DNA of 16,807 nucleotides from Myxococcales bacterium. GTDB lineage: Bacteria > Myxococcota > Bradymonadia > REDH01. Below, one piece after another: positions 7,919 through 15,474 of the stretch (positions within the stretch are counted from its first letter, which is position 1; each line of letters begins with the position of its first letter). The notes under the pieces were generated by a model. It ran no database searches. It worked only from the letters and a program-made list of their open reading frames with translations, and was not told the origin of the DNA. The stretch spans positions 1 to 16,807 of the forward strand of contig JAGWVZ010000026.1 of NCBI GenBank assembly GCA_018970625.1, given 5' to 3'. A program made the position numbers and the translations under genes.

Positions 7919-8401
7919 ATGCAAGTAGCGAACGATAAGGTGGTGAGTCTGGCGTACACGCTGCGTGACGCCAAGGGTGAAGTTCTGGATTCAGCCAACG
8001 CGAGTGATCCGCTGCACTACCTGCATGGTCACAACAACCTTCTGCCGGCCTTTGAGGCCAACCTGCTGGGTGCTGTGGTCGGACAGAAGGTGGAGTTCAA
8101 GCTCTCGGCGGCCGATGGCTACGGCGAGTACGAGACCGCCAATCTGCAGGAGATCGATCGTTCACTGCTGCCCGCCGGGCAGGACCCGGAGCCGGGAATG
8201 GCGATCCTTGCCGACTTTGGTGGTGGACAGCGCCCCTTCCCGATCACGAAGGTCACAGCGACCCACATCACCATTGACCTGAACCACCCGCTGGCTGGTC
8301 AGGAGCTGCACTTTTCGGTAGAGGTGCTTGAGATTCGTGACGCAGAGCCGGTGGAAGTCGCTCATGGTCACGTGCACGTGCCGGGCATGCACCACCACTG
8401 A
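7919..8401 (+). CDS. slyD: SlyD-type FKBP peptidyl-prolyl cis-trans isomerase
   Basis: The 160-residue cytoplasmic protein is a SlyD-like folding helper. The FKBP domain is split by an inserted chaperone (IF) flap of about residues 75-125. Landmarks are VVSLAYTLRDAKGEVLDS (8-25), the PLHYLHGHNNLLPAFEANLLG block (31-51) and DGYGEYE (66-72). The second FKBP strand set is HFSVEVLEIRDA (131-142). The C-terminus is a short histidine-rich tail (His149, 151, 153 and three terminal His), a reduced version of the metal-binding tail of E. coli SlyD, so nickel or zinc binding is plausible. AGGA six bases before the ATG supports this start. Confidence 0.93.
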   Translation: MQVANDKVVSLAYTLRDAKGEVLDSANASDPLHYLHGHNNLLPAFEANLLGAVVGQKVEFKLSAADGYGEYETANLQEIDRSLLPAGQDPEPGMAILADFGGGQRPFPITKVTATHITIDLNHPLAGQELHFSVEVLEIRDAEPVEVAHGHVHVPGMHHH

Positions 8402-8512
8402 TTGGCAGTGCGCGGCTGGCTTTGGCTTGCCGCGGAGCTGTTCGGCGGGGCGAGTTGTCGTGCAAGCAACAATCGCGGATGGATGCGTGGGACGATGACC
8501 GGAAAGCGTTGA

Positions 8513-8833
8513 TCAGCGTCCGGGCTGGGTCGGGCCTGCAATGGGGAGTGGTGATGGCTCCTGCTGCGGTCCGCAGGTGCCGTTTCCACCATCCGTGGCC
8601 GGCATGGTGACGTTGTCATCCAGTCCGAGTGAGCGATCGACACGTCCGATACTGGCATCACGCCTTGCGAGCGCTGAGGCGCCGCGGCCATCGGAGGACG
8701 CGCTCCCCAGCAGCTGTTGCGATGCGTCCGTACGGTTATGCAGGCCGGCTCCAGCGCAACCGGTAACCATGGCGAGTGCGCCCGCGAGCACGAGCATAAC
8801 CGCAACGGGGAACCGCGATGGAAGCCTGTCCAT
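8513..8833 (-). CDS. Small orphan lipoprotein, unknown function
   Basis: The 106-residue product has two arginines in the n-region (residues 3 and 7), a hydrophobic core (VAVMLVLAGALAM) and a convincing lipobox VTGC with Cys26, so it should be a lipid-anchored exported protein. The mature part is short, low in complexity, rich in Ser, Gly, Ala and Pro, and contains a single further cysteine (Cys87); I recognise no domain. An in-frame ATG at 8860 would add nine residues before the signal; neither start has a strong ribosome binding site. An opposing frame is also open here, but only the minus-strand product has a recognisable export signal. The gene sits alone between slyD and the TetR gene. 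Confidence 0.6.
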   Translation of the reverse strand: MDRLPSRFPVAVMLVLAGALAMVTGCAGAGLHNRTDASQQLLGSASSDGRGASALARRDASIGRVDRSLGLDDNVTMPATDGGNGTCGPQQEPSPLPIAGPTQPGR

Positions 8834-8983
8834 GGGTTTCACGGGTGAAGGAGGTGTCATGCGGCGGTCTCTGGTGTCGAAAAACTAACGTCTGGCGTCG
8901 TCTGAACGATGACCACTGCAAATTTTGTTCCTGCCACTCTGCTAACGGCAGAAAACACCCCTCTGCGTCGCTGAAGGGTCTTT

Positions 8984-9631
8984 TCAGCTGTTCCGGGTCG
9001 TTCTGGATGGCACGTTGGCGACCGCCCGTGCGACCTCGATCGCGAGGGTTTCGGCTATCCAGGCCAGCCGGAGTTCGTCTCCTTCGGTCGATGGGTGAAA
9101 GTCGAAACAGGCCTCGCTGTTGAACACATGCACCGCGGTCATCAGCACCATGGCCAGTCGCTGCGCCGACGGATCGGTAGCAGGCAGCCCGGTGAGATCG
9201 CATGCATACCGCAGGGTGATGACGCGCATTCGCTCGATGGCAGGTCGCAGTGACTCCACCAGTTTGTCGGAATAGCGGGCCGCCAGAAGGATTTCGCGCC
9301 AGGCCAGCCCGGTTTCGCTGCGAGACACGCGTCGCGTCTCTCGCAGCAGGGGCAATAGTGGGTGCTCGCCCTCGACGTGATCGAAGTTGGACTGTCGACC
9401 CGTTACAAAAGCCTCCTGAATCCTGCTGGCGAGCTCCTGACCGACGCGAATGAGCAGCTCATCGCGTGAGGAGAAATGGCGAAACACCCCCCCGTTTGAC
9501 ACACCCGCCTCGTCACAGATGCGCTGAATGGTGGCACGGGCATGCCCGGACTCGGCAAGAATGTGAATCGTCACATCGATCAGCCGCTTTTGCGTGGCCA
9601 GAGAGCGAACCTCGGAACGTGTGTGTTCCAT
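8984..9631 (-). CDS. TetR/AcrR-family transcriptional regulator
   Basis: The 215-residue size is typical. The N-terminal DNA-binding domain covers about residues 12-60: RLIDVTIHILAESGHARATI, then the helix-turn-helix ICDEAGVSNGGVFRHFSSRDELL, which matches the TetR signature closely. The C-terminal ligand-binding and dimerisation domain (about 65-215) is divergent, so the effector is unknown. The ATG at 9631 has GGAG five bases upstream. The frame is open for 183 more codons, but those lie opposite another gene and do not resemble protein. TetR regulators often control a divergent neighbour, which here is the CxCG protein at 9896, across a 264-bp gap. Confidence 0.93.
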   Translation of the reverse strand: MEHTRSEVRSLATQKRLIDVTIHILAESGHARATIQRICDEAGVSNGGVFRHFSSRDELLIRVGQELASRIQEAFVTGRQSNFDHVEGEHPLLPLLRETRRVSRSETGLAWREILLAARYSDKLVESLRPAIERMRVITLRYACDLTGLPATDPSAQRLAMVLMTAVHVFNSEACFDFHPSTEGDELRLAWIAETLAIEVARAVANVPSRTTRNS

Positions 9632-9800
9632 TTCGGCTCCGTAGAGGTCATGCGCCAGCGTCGGACGAGACGTCGGCACGGGAACCCGGATAGGTAGAGT
9701 GAATGCGGTGGTAGCTTGCCTGCGTGACATCCGCAAAGGAAAATCGCGCTGCGACATCGCGAAGAACGCAGAGAAGTGCGCCAGCCGCACCCCGAAATTC

Positions 9801-9868
9801 AGGTGGCGTGTTGCACCCGTCTGGCGTTTTCTGGCATCCGTTCTTAGGTGGCCGTGCAACCTGTGCAC
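9801..9868. promoter_or_regulatory. Repeated and palindromic bases upstream of the CxCG gene, possible operator
   Basis: Two similar 15-16 bp segments begin AGGTGGC at 9801 and 9846 and each continue into GTG and TTGCA/TGCA bases, 45 bp apart. The second overlaps an inverted repeat GTGCA-N5-TGCAC at 9854-9868. They lie 28-95 bp upstream of the start at 9896 and in the gap shared with the TetR gene, where a TetR operator would be expected. The match is imperfect, and binding by the neighbouring regulator is inference. Confidence 0.25.
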
Positions 9869-9895
9869 TTGAAGCGTACATCCCGGTGAGCTGCT

Positions 9896-10339
9896 ATGAC
9901 CATGGCGATTCCTCCTCTGATTCACGCGCTGCGCATGACGGCTCTCCGACTGGACAGCGGTGCGCCGTTCCGCTGGACGCACATGGGCGCCTGCATCTGC
10001 GGCAATCTGGCCCAGACCGTGACCCACCTTTCGGCAGCGGAGATTCACCGGGCCGCGCTGCAGAAGGCCGGCGACTGGGGCGAACAGGCCTATGACTACT
10101 GTCCGGCAAGCGGCCTCCCCATGGATCACATCATGGGCACGCTGCTGCAGCTCGGACTCGGTCCCTCTGACATCCGTCATCTGGAACGTTTGTCAGACCC
10201 GGCTGTACTGCGTCGCCTGCCGCTGGAGCAACGCATGCTCAACCGACTCGATCGGGGCGACGTGGTGGTGTACCTCAACGCCTGGGCCGACCTGCTGGAA
10301 GAGCGGGCAGCACAACGCGTGCTTCAGGCCGTGGCCTGA
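9896..10339 (+). CDS. Conserved hypothetical protein with CxCG motif
   Basis: The 147-residue protein is predicted to be soluble and cytoplasmic. I recognise its pattern only as a conserved family without assigned function. The notable blocks are RWTHMGACICGNLAQTVTHL (26-45; Cys33 and Cys35), GDWGEQAYDYCPASGLPMD (59-77; Cys69) and DIRHLERLSDPAVLRRL (92-108), ending in YLNAWADLLEER (126-137). Three cysteines and several histidines and acids could form a metal or cluster site, but this is not shown. GGTGAG five bases before the ATG at 9896 supports the start, with an ATG at 9902 possible. It is divergent from the TetR gene and converges on the antiporter gene with a 12-bp gap. Confidence 0.75.
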   Translation: MTMAIPPLIHALRMTALRLDSGAPFRWTHMGACICGNLAQTVTHLSAAEIHRAALQKAGDWGEQAYDYCPASGLPMDHIMGTLLQLGLGPSDIRHLERLSDPAVLRRLPLEQRMLNRLDRGDVVVYLNAWADLLEERAAQRVLQAVA

Positions 10340-10351
10340 ACCTGTGTCGAT

Positions 10352-12496
10352 TCAGGAGTTCAGCACAAGCACCGGGCAAGGGGATTGCGCGAGTAATCGC
10401 TCCACGGTGGGACCGAGATACAGTCGATTGGTGCCGACCATGATGTTCGTGCCAACGACGAGCAGGTCATAGTGATGCCGGGCGATTTGGTTCAGAATTT
10501 CGTCCTCCAGATTGGGCCCGAATCGTACCGACGCATCCACGGTGGCCCCCATCGAGCGCCCAATCTCCGAGAGCGAGTCAATTGACTCGTTGGCCAGCGC
10601 CAACTTCTGGTCAAGTTCACGCGCATCGTCGGCCACTGACGCCGCGCCCGCATGGGTCACAAAGTGAAACATGGTGACCTCGGCCCTCGTTCCGCGGGCC
10701 AGCAGGAAGGCGAGCTCAGCGGCCGTTTTCTCGGACTCCAGCCCCGTAGAAGGCACCAGGATCCGCTTGATCGTCATGTCGTCGGTCCAGTGACGACAAC
10801 TGATGACCAACGTGGGGCACGGGGCGCTTCGGACAATCGCATCAACGACGGGATTGAATACCATCTCTCCGTGTGGCGAGAGCTCGGGAGCTCCCATAAC
10901 GAGAATGTCGTAGTCACGCGCCGCCTCGTCCAGGATGGCGTTTGCCGGGGAGTCACCCACCACGACGCGGGTGGTGACCTCTCGTTGTGTCATCATGCGA
11001 CGCAGACTCGCGACGTAGTCCTGCGCGACCGGCCGCTGTTCGGCCGTGGTGACGGTCATGATGGTCAGGGCGAGATCTTTGTCGAGGGCACCCAGCAGAT
11101 AGGCTTCGACCGACTGCGTGGCAGCGGCTCCCTCGGAGCGGGTTCGCACCGGCACAAGTGCTCGCGTCAGACGACCGAGGAGACTTCGCGAACGAATCTC
11201 CTCGCGCCGCATGCGGTCCTGTTCCTGTGCGTCAGGTTCAATGCGTAGCAGCAGCCAACGAAGCGCGGGAGGCGCCATCAGCGAGGTAACGATGGCCATC
11301 ACCACGATGACCGAGAACATCGGGGGGCTCAGAACCCCTAATCGGAGACCGATCGTGGCAATCAGAATCTCCATCGCCCCACGGGCATTCAACCCCGCGC
11401 CATAAGCGAGCGCGTTCAGATGTGGGCGCTTACCAATCAGTCGGGCGCCCAGATAGGTGCCTGTGAATTTTCCGACACTCGCCACCAGAATGACCAGCAG
11501 CGCTATGCCGAGCAGACGCGGTTCGGTGAGCACGGAAAGATCGACCTTCAGGCCCGCCACCGCAAAAAAGATGGGGGCAAATACACCCATCCCCATGCCC
11601 TCGAGTTTGTGAACGACCTCACGCGGCAGCCGACGCACCCGCCCAAAGAGAATGCCCACAATAAATGCGCCCAGAACCGCTTCCATATGCGCAGCCATGG
11701 CCAGCGCGCCCCAGGCGAAGGCCATGGCGACGACAAGCGATACCAGACGTTCACTGCTGACAGCCCGATCCTGTACCCACCAGACCAGACGCTCGACCAG
11801 CCAACTGCCCACCGTGAAAGAGAGCAGCATGAAGCCCAGCACGACCACGACCGTCGTGCCCACTGAACCAACGCTCACCGTCTCCCCCATAGCCAGAGCG
11901 GCCACCACGCTCAGCAGAATCCAGCCGATGGTGTCATCACTCATGCCGGCAGCAATAATGGTCTGCCCGATGTCGCGGCGCATGACCTTGAGGTCCATGA
12001 GCACCTTTGCGATCACGGGAATGGCCGAGATAGACATGGCGATCGCCATGAACATGGCAAAGACCAGACGGGAAGCACCTTCCGCGCGCATGTCTTCGGG
12101 CAGCAGATACCCGAGCACAAAACCCGAGGATAATGTGGTCAGAATCCCCCCGAACGAGACGCCGATAGCGGTTCTGGCACGCCGCCGGATCAGCTCCAGG
12201 TCAATCTCCAGCCCCGTGAGAAGGAGCAGGAACATAGCGCCAATAAGGCTCACCAGTTCAAGCAGATAGCCCTGAATCTGAGAGCCCGGTACAAACCATG
12301 GAGCGAGCAGCGGAAACATTCCGCTCAGCACGGATGGGCCCAGAACAATGCCCGCCAGAATCTCTCCGACCACAGACGGCAGTTTGAACCGCTGCGCCAC
12401 CTCTCCCAAAACCCGGGCGGTGACCAGCAGCGCGACCATCTGCACGAGCAATAACAGGACGACGTCGTGAGGGGCCGCCGTAAAAGGGGGTTGCAT
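10352..12496 (-). CDS. CPA2-family cation/proton antiporter fused to two universal stress protein domains
   Basis: The 714-residue protein has an N-terminal membrane part (about 10-417, roughly twelve helices) of the Na+/H+ exchanger CPA2 type. It shows LPSVVGEILAGIVLGPSVL (39-57), the LTGLEIDL segment, and AAGMSDDTIGWILL (182-195) with the Asp187-Asp188 pair at the ion-binding position. Two cytoplasmic UspA-like domains follow. The first (about 445-567) starts ALVPVRT, the second (about 577-714) starts IKRILVPSTG. The second has a G-x-x-x-x-x-G then LGPTVERLL layout resembling the ATP-binding loop, so nucleotide control of transport is plausible. The start at 12496 has AGGAG four bases upstream; a frame extension to 12538 adds 14 unconvincing residues. 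The transported ion cannot be predicted. Confidence 0.92.
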   Translation of the reverse strand: MQPPFTAAPHDVVLLLLVQMVALLVTARVLGEVAQRFKLPSVVGEILAGIVLGPSVLSGMFPLLAPWFVPGSQIQGYLLELVSLIGAMFLLLLTGLEIDLELIRRRARTAIGVSFGGILTTLSSGFVLGYLLPEDMRAEGASRLVFAMFMAIAMSISAIPVIAKVLMDLKVMRRDIGQTIIAAGMSDDTIGWILLSVVAALAMGETVSVGSVGTTVVVVLGFMLLSFTVGSWLVERLVWWVQDRAVSSERLVSLVVAMAFAWGALAMAAHMEAVLGAFIVGILFGRVRRLPREVVHKLEGMGMGVFAPIFFAVAGLKVDLSVLTEPRLLGIALLVILVASVGKFTGTYLGARLIGKRPHLNALAYGAGLNARGAMEILIATIGLRLGVLSPPMFSVIVVMAIVTSLMAPPALRWLLLRIEPDAQEQDRMRREEIRSRSLLGRLTRALVPVRTRSEGAAATQSVEAYLLGALDKDLALTIMTVTTAEQRPVAQDYVASLRRMMTQREVTTRVVVGDSPANAILDEAARDYDILVMGAPELSPHGEMVFNPVVDAIVRSAPCPTLVISCRHWTDDMTIKRILVPSTGLESEKTAAELAFLLARGTRAEVTMFHFVTHAGAASVADDARELDQKLALANESIDSLSEIGRSMGATVDASVRFGPNLEDEILNQIARHHYDLLVVGTNIMVGTNRLYLGPTVERLLAQSPCPVLVLNS

Positions 12497-12668
12497 TCGA
12501 CTCCTGATGCAGGACAGCTCAGCGCGGGCGTCTGCCATCAGCGTACGACAACGGCAACGATGGAGGCGCGAGGCCCGCGACCAGCGCAGGATCTACGACA
12601 GCCCTAATCTACACACCGGGTGAGGCTCTGTATTCCGCCGAAGAGCACTTTTGCGGACTGGCGCATGA

Positions 12669-12697
12669 TTGACGAACCCGACGTCAGGCCTTCATAT
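12669..12697 (+). promoter_or_regulatory. Possible sigma-70-type promoter for the DedA/CAP operon
   Basis: TTGACG at 12669-12674 matches five of six -35 bases, and TCATAT at 12692-12697 matches half of the -10 consensus, with a 17-bp spacer. Transcription would begin near 12704, just upstream of the proposed ATG at 12731. The weak -10 keeps this tentative. Confidence 0.35.
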
Positions 12698-12730
12698 GAC
12701 GGCCGCCCTGCCCATCTGCCCGTGTGTTCC

Positions 12731-13396
12731 ATGTCCGTCCGTCCTGATTCGCCGTTTTCATCGAGCGCCGTACCTGCGCCCGGGTCGGGTGGCGCTGATT
12801 CGCCTGAGTCGCAAGTCGACCGGATCGGGGATGCGCGCGTTCTGGTGCGCAAGATGGCGATCGGGCTGCTGGTCATGTTCGTGGTCGCCGGACTCAGTGG
12901 CCTGCTATTGCGTGAGCCGCTGGTGCAGATCGGAGGGTGGTGCGTGACACGTTTCGGCATCGCGGGCCTGTTCGTGGCGACCTGGGTGACCGATACCAGC
13001 CCGCTACCGCTTACCAATGAGCCCCTGATGTTTCTGGCGCTCGGCGGGGGAATGGGTCGTTGGACGATATTTGCGGTCGTGTCTGCCGCGAGCGTGCTGG
13101 GCGGGGCGAGCGGCTACTTTTTTGGACGCACCCTGCACCGCTTTACCCGCGTGCATGAGCGCATGACACGCTGGAGCCCCGATGTCGTGTCGTGGCTGGA
13201 GAAGAACGGGGCATGGGGGGTCGCGGTCGCAGCGCTCACGCCGATTCCGTATTCCCTGAGCACCTGGACCGCCGGGATCATTGGCACACGGTTCTCGCTG
13301 GTCATGCTGGCAGCGCTGCTGCGTATTCCCAAGACCGCTTTCTACCTGCTGCTCTTGATCGCAGGCTGGGAGCTGGGTACCCATTCAGTTTCTTAA
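12731..13396 (+). CDS. VTT/DedA-type (SNARE-associated domain) inner-membrane protein
   Basis: The 221-residue protein has a polar N-terminal tail (about 1-40) and a VTT-domain membrane part. The first helix is MAIGLLVMFVVAGLSGLLL (42-60). The domain core is NEPLMFLALGGGMG (96-109) and SAASVLGGASGYFFGRTL (118-135), followed by the re-entrant type AVAALTPIPYSLSTWTAG (166-182) and a final helix. DedA/VTT proteins act in membrane homeostasis, some as undecaprenyl-phosphate or phospholipid translocases. The usual glutamate/aspartate and Arg positions are only partly recognisable, so the substrate is open. The frame reaches back to 12620; the ATG at 12731 is preferred because it lies just after a candidate promoter, although no good ribosome binding site is seen and 12854 is possible. 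A CAP lipoprotein gene follows after 20 bp. Confidence 0.75.
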   Translation: MSVRPDSPFSSSAVPAPGSGGADSPESQVDRIGDARVLVRKMAIGLLVMFVVAGLSGLLLREPLVQIGGWCVTRFGIAGLFVATWVTDTSPLPLTNEPLMFLALGGGMGRWTIFAVVSAASVLGGASGYFFGRTLHRFTRVHERMTRWSPDVVSWLEKNGAWGVAVAALTPIPYSLSTWTAGIIGTRFSLVMLAALLRIPKTAFYLLLLIAGWELGTHSVS

Positions 13397-13416
13397 TCTC
13401 CAGAACGGAAATCGAC

Positions 13417-14127
13417 GTGTCAGCACAAAAAATCGTGCGCCCTTCGGGCGGCTCACTGGCGCTCGCCGCGCTCACTGCCCTGCTTCTTGCCTCTTGCGCC
13501 GACGACGGCAGCCCGGCCAATGATGCAGCCGATACAGGTCGCATTCAGCGCGATGCGGGCGTTACAAACGCCGGTGGGGGTGGAAATACCGGACTGGACG
13601 TCTCGATTGACCAGAACGGCGAAGATGAAACCGATGGCGGCGGCTCGTCGCCGCTGCCCGAACCTGACCCCGCGGTTCCACAGGATGACTGGCCGGCGGA
13701 ATGGACCGCCGCAGAGCTCGAGGTTATTGAGCTGGTCAATCAGGAGCGGGCGGCGGGCGCGGATTGTGGTGGACGACGCTTTGCACCCGCCGGGCCGGTC
13801 GAGCTCGACGTGCAGCTGCGTGAAGCTGCGCGCGCTCACTCACAGGATATGGCCGACCAGCGATACTTCTCGCATGACAGCCAGGATGGGCGCGACTTCA
13901 TGGACCGCATTCTGGCGACCGGCTACTCGGGTCAGGGCCCGTGGGGCGAGAACATCGCAGCCGGGCAAACCAGCGCGCAGGAAGTCGTGGATGGCTGGAT
14001 GGACAGCCCGGGTCACTGCGAAAACATCATGACCGCGGAGTTCGGCGTGCTGGGTGTGGGCCTGTACCAGTCCCAGAGCTCGGAGTATGGCCTGTACTGG
14101 ACACAAAACTTTGGTGGCACTCACTAG
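13417..14127 (+). CDS. CAP-domain (SCP/PR-1, YkwD-like) lipoprotein
   Basis: The 236-residue protein starts at a GTG preceded by GGAA six bases upstream, which gives a compact lipoprotein signal ending in the lipobox LLASC (Cys27). A low-complexity Asp/Gly/Asn-rich linker (about 28-95) leads to a complete CAP domain (about 98-236). The domain contains ELVNQERAAG (105-114), the ARAHSQDMA helix with His141, RYFSH (149-153), WGENIAAG with Glu178, SPGHCENIM with His200, LGVGLY and the terminal YWTQNFG. Cys117 and Cys201 are placed to form the disulfide common in bacterial CAP proteins. The frame is open back to 13192, but that part overlaps the DedA gene and lacks a signal peptide. The 20-bp spacing suggests it is the second gene of an operon with the DedA-type gene. 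Confidence 0.88.
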   Translation: MSAQKIVRPSGGSLALAALTALLLASCADDGSPANDAADTGRIQRDAGVTNAGGGGNTGLDVSIDQNGEDETDGGGSSPLPEPDPAVPQDDWPAEWTAAELEVIELVNQERAAGADCGGRRFAPAGPVELDVQLREAARAHSQDMADQRYFSHDSQDGRDFMDRILATGYSGQGPWGENIAAGQTSAQEVVDGWMDSPGHCENIMTAEFGVLGVGLYQSQSSEYGLYWTQNFGGTH

Positions 14128-14191
14128 CGCGCCCGGCAACGGTGCACATCGGTTGATTATTGGGTTCGTTTCGTACTACGACCCACTCGCG

Positions 14192-14206
14192 ATACGACGT
14201 ACGTAT
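14192..14206. promoter_or_regulatory. 15-bp inverted repeat upstream of the desaturase gene
   Basis: ATACG-ACGTA-CGTAT is a perfect 5-bp inverted repeat with a 5-bp, itself nearly symmetrical, centre, 37 bp upstream of the desaturase ATG in a short A/T-richer stretch. A -35-like TTGATT lies at 14153-14158, with no convincing -10. Desaturase genes are often controlled by a repressor at such a place, but no regulator gene is adjacent. Confidence 0.25.
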
Positions 14207-14243
14207 TGAATGCGCATCGATTCTACCCGCGACCGGGAACCTG

Positions 14244-15431
14244 ATGTCCAACGCTGTCCCTCGTGCACGGGCCTTTGAGCCCAAGGCGATTCCTTTTCTG
14301 TTGATGCATCTGGCGCCGCTGGCGCTCGTGTGGACAGGTTGGTCGTGGTATGGGCTCGCCGTTGCCGTGGCGTCCTACTACGTGCGCATGTTCGGCATTA
14401 CCGCTGGATACCACCGCTATTTCTCGCACCGGTCCTTTACGACCGGCAGGGTGTTCCAGTTCGTGCTCGCATTTCTGGCGCAGGCGTCCATGCAAAAGGG
14501 GGTCATCTGGTGGGCAGCCAATCATCGGCACCACCACTGGTACTCCGATAAGGAGAACGACGTTCACTCGCCGGTTCGCCACGGCTTCTGGTGGTCGCAC
14601 GTGGGCTGGGTGGTCAGCAAGGAGTGGGACTCTACCGACCCCCGCACCGTGCGAGACCTCACGCGGTATCCGGAAATTGTCTGGCTGAATCACTGGCACT
14701 GGGTGCCCGGAGTGGCCTGGGCCGTGCTCATGACAGCGCTCTTTGGATGGGAGATCGGCCTGCTCTGGGGATTCTTCATCAGCTCCATCCTCACCTGGCA
14801 CGGCACCTTCACCATCAACTCGCTGTGTCACGTGATTGGCAAGCGTGTGTACACCACCACCGATACGTCCAAGAACTCTGCGATTCTTGCCGCGATTACG
14901 CTGGGTGAGGGCTGGCATAACAACCACCACTTTTATCAGCGCAGCGCGGCTCAGGGGTGGCGCTGGTACGAGGTCGACGTCACCTACATGGTGTTGCAGC
15001 TCCTGCAGCTTGTCCGCGTCGTATCGAACGTCTCCAAGCCGCCTCGCCATGTCATCGAGAAGACCATCGACCGCGCCATCCTCAACGATGACGGCCTCCT
15101 CAACACGGCCATGGCTGCCCGCACGGCTGAAAAGTTTCACGAGCAGGTCGAAGCGCTGAGTCACGCCGCCGAATCGCTCCTCGCACGAGCCGAGCAGGTG
15201 AGAACCGAGTTTCGGGAGCTGACCGACTGGACGCGCGAATCCATGAACGCTCGCATGGATAGTCTGCACGAATCTGCAGCCATCCTGCGAGGCCGCGCCG
15301 ACCAGCTCTGCCGCGAGATCAGAGAGTCGAAAGACCGCACGCTCGAAGCGCTCAGTGAGAAGGTAGAAGCCATTCAGGGCACCGCGCAGGCGGTACTTGA
15401 GAGTGCGTCGCACTCACCCTCCAACGCCTGA
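14244..15431 (+). CDS. Membrane acyl-CoA (delta-9 type) fatty acid desaturase with C-terminal coiled-coil extension
   Basis: The 395-residue protein carries the three histidine boxes of di-iron membrane desaturases: HRYFSH (57-62), HRHHH (94-98, in ANHRHHHWYSD) and HNNHH (225-229, in GEGWHNNHHFY), plus NSLCH (192-196). It has four predicted membrane helices in the usual pairs. Such enzymes place a double bond into saturated acyl chains using oxygen and an electron donor, changing membrane fluidity. The desaturase core ends near residue 270 (VRVVSNVSKPP). Beyond it is a charged, helix-only tail of about 110 residues with repeated Leu/Ala/Glu/Arg patterns and no Pro until the last residues, predicted to be coiled coil or amphipathic helix; most bacterial relatives end near the core. 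The ATG at 14244, after GGGAA, gives the natural N-terminus; the frame is open from 14160 without family similarity. Confidence 0.93.
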   Translation: MSNAVPRARAFEPKAIPFLLMHLAPLALVWTGWSWYGLAVAVASYYVRMFGITAGYHRYFSHRSFTTGRVFQFVLAFLAQASMQKGVIWWAANHRHHHWYSDKENDVHSPVRHGFWWSHVGWVVSKEWDSTDPRTVRDLTRYPEIVWLNHWHWVPGVAWAVLMTALFGWEIGLLWGFFISSILTWHGTFTINSLCHVIGKRVYTTTDTSKNSAILAAITLGEGWHNNHHFYQRSAAQGWRWYEVDVTYMVLQLLQLVRVVSNVSKPPRHVIEKTIDRAILNDDGLLNTAMAARTAEKFHEQVEALSHAAESLLARAEQVRTEFRELTDWTRESMNARMDSLHESAAILRGRADQLCREIRESKDRTLEALSEKVEAIQGTAQAVLESASHSPSNA

Positions 15432-15474
15432 GAGACCAGCGGCGCACGACGCGGCCACGCGGCGCCCAGCGCTC

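Noticed and set aside
8411..8434. CGCGGC/GCCGCG hairpin downstream of slyD as a terminator
   Set aside because: Only six base pairs around a 12-base loop and no T-run follows.
8541..8888. Plus-strand open frame opposite the small lipoprotein
   Set aside because: No signal peptide or recognisable motif, whereas the minus-strand product has a clear lipobox.
8848..8888. Strong Shine-Dalgarno-like AAGGAGGTG before ATG at 8859, giving a nine-residue peptide
   Set aside because: No plus-strand gene follows for a leader peptide to control, and the site is just upstream of the lipoprotein coding region on the other strand, so it is probably coincidence.
9632..10180. 183-codon open extension upstream of the TetR start
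   Set aside because: It lies opposite the CxCG gene for much of its length and does not resemble protein; the ATG at 9631 has a good ribosome binding site and gives the standard TetR N-terminus.
14223..15413. Minus-strand open frame of 396 codons opposite the desaturase
   Set aside because: It mirrors the desaturase coding pattern, shows no domain, and the plus-strand frame contains all three histidine boxes.
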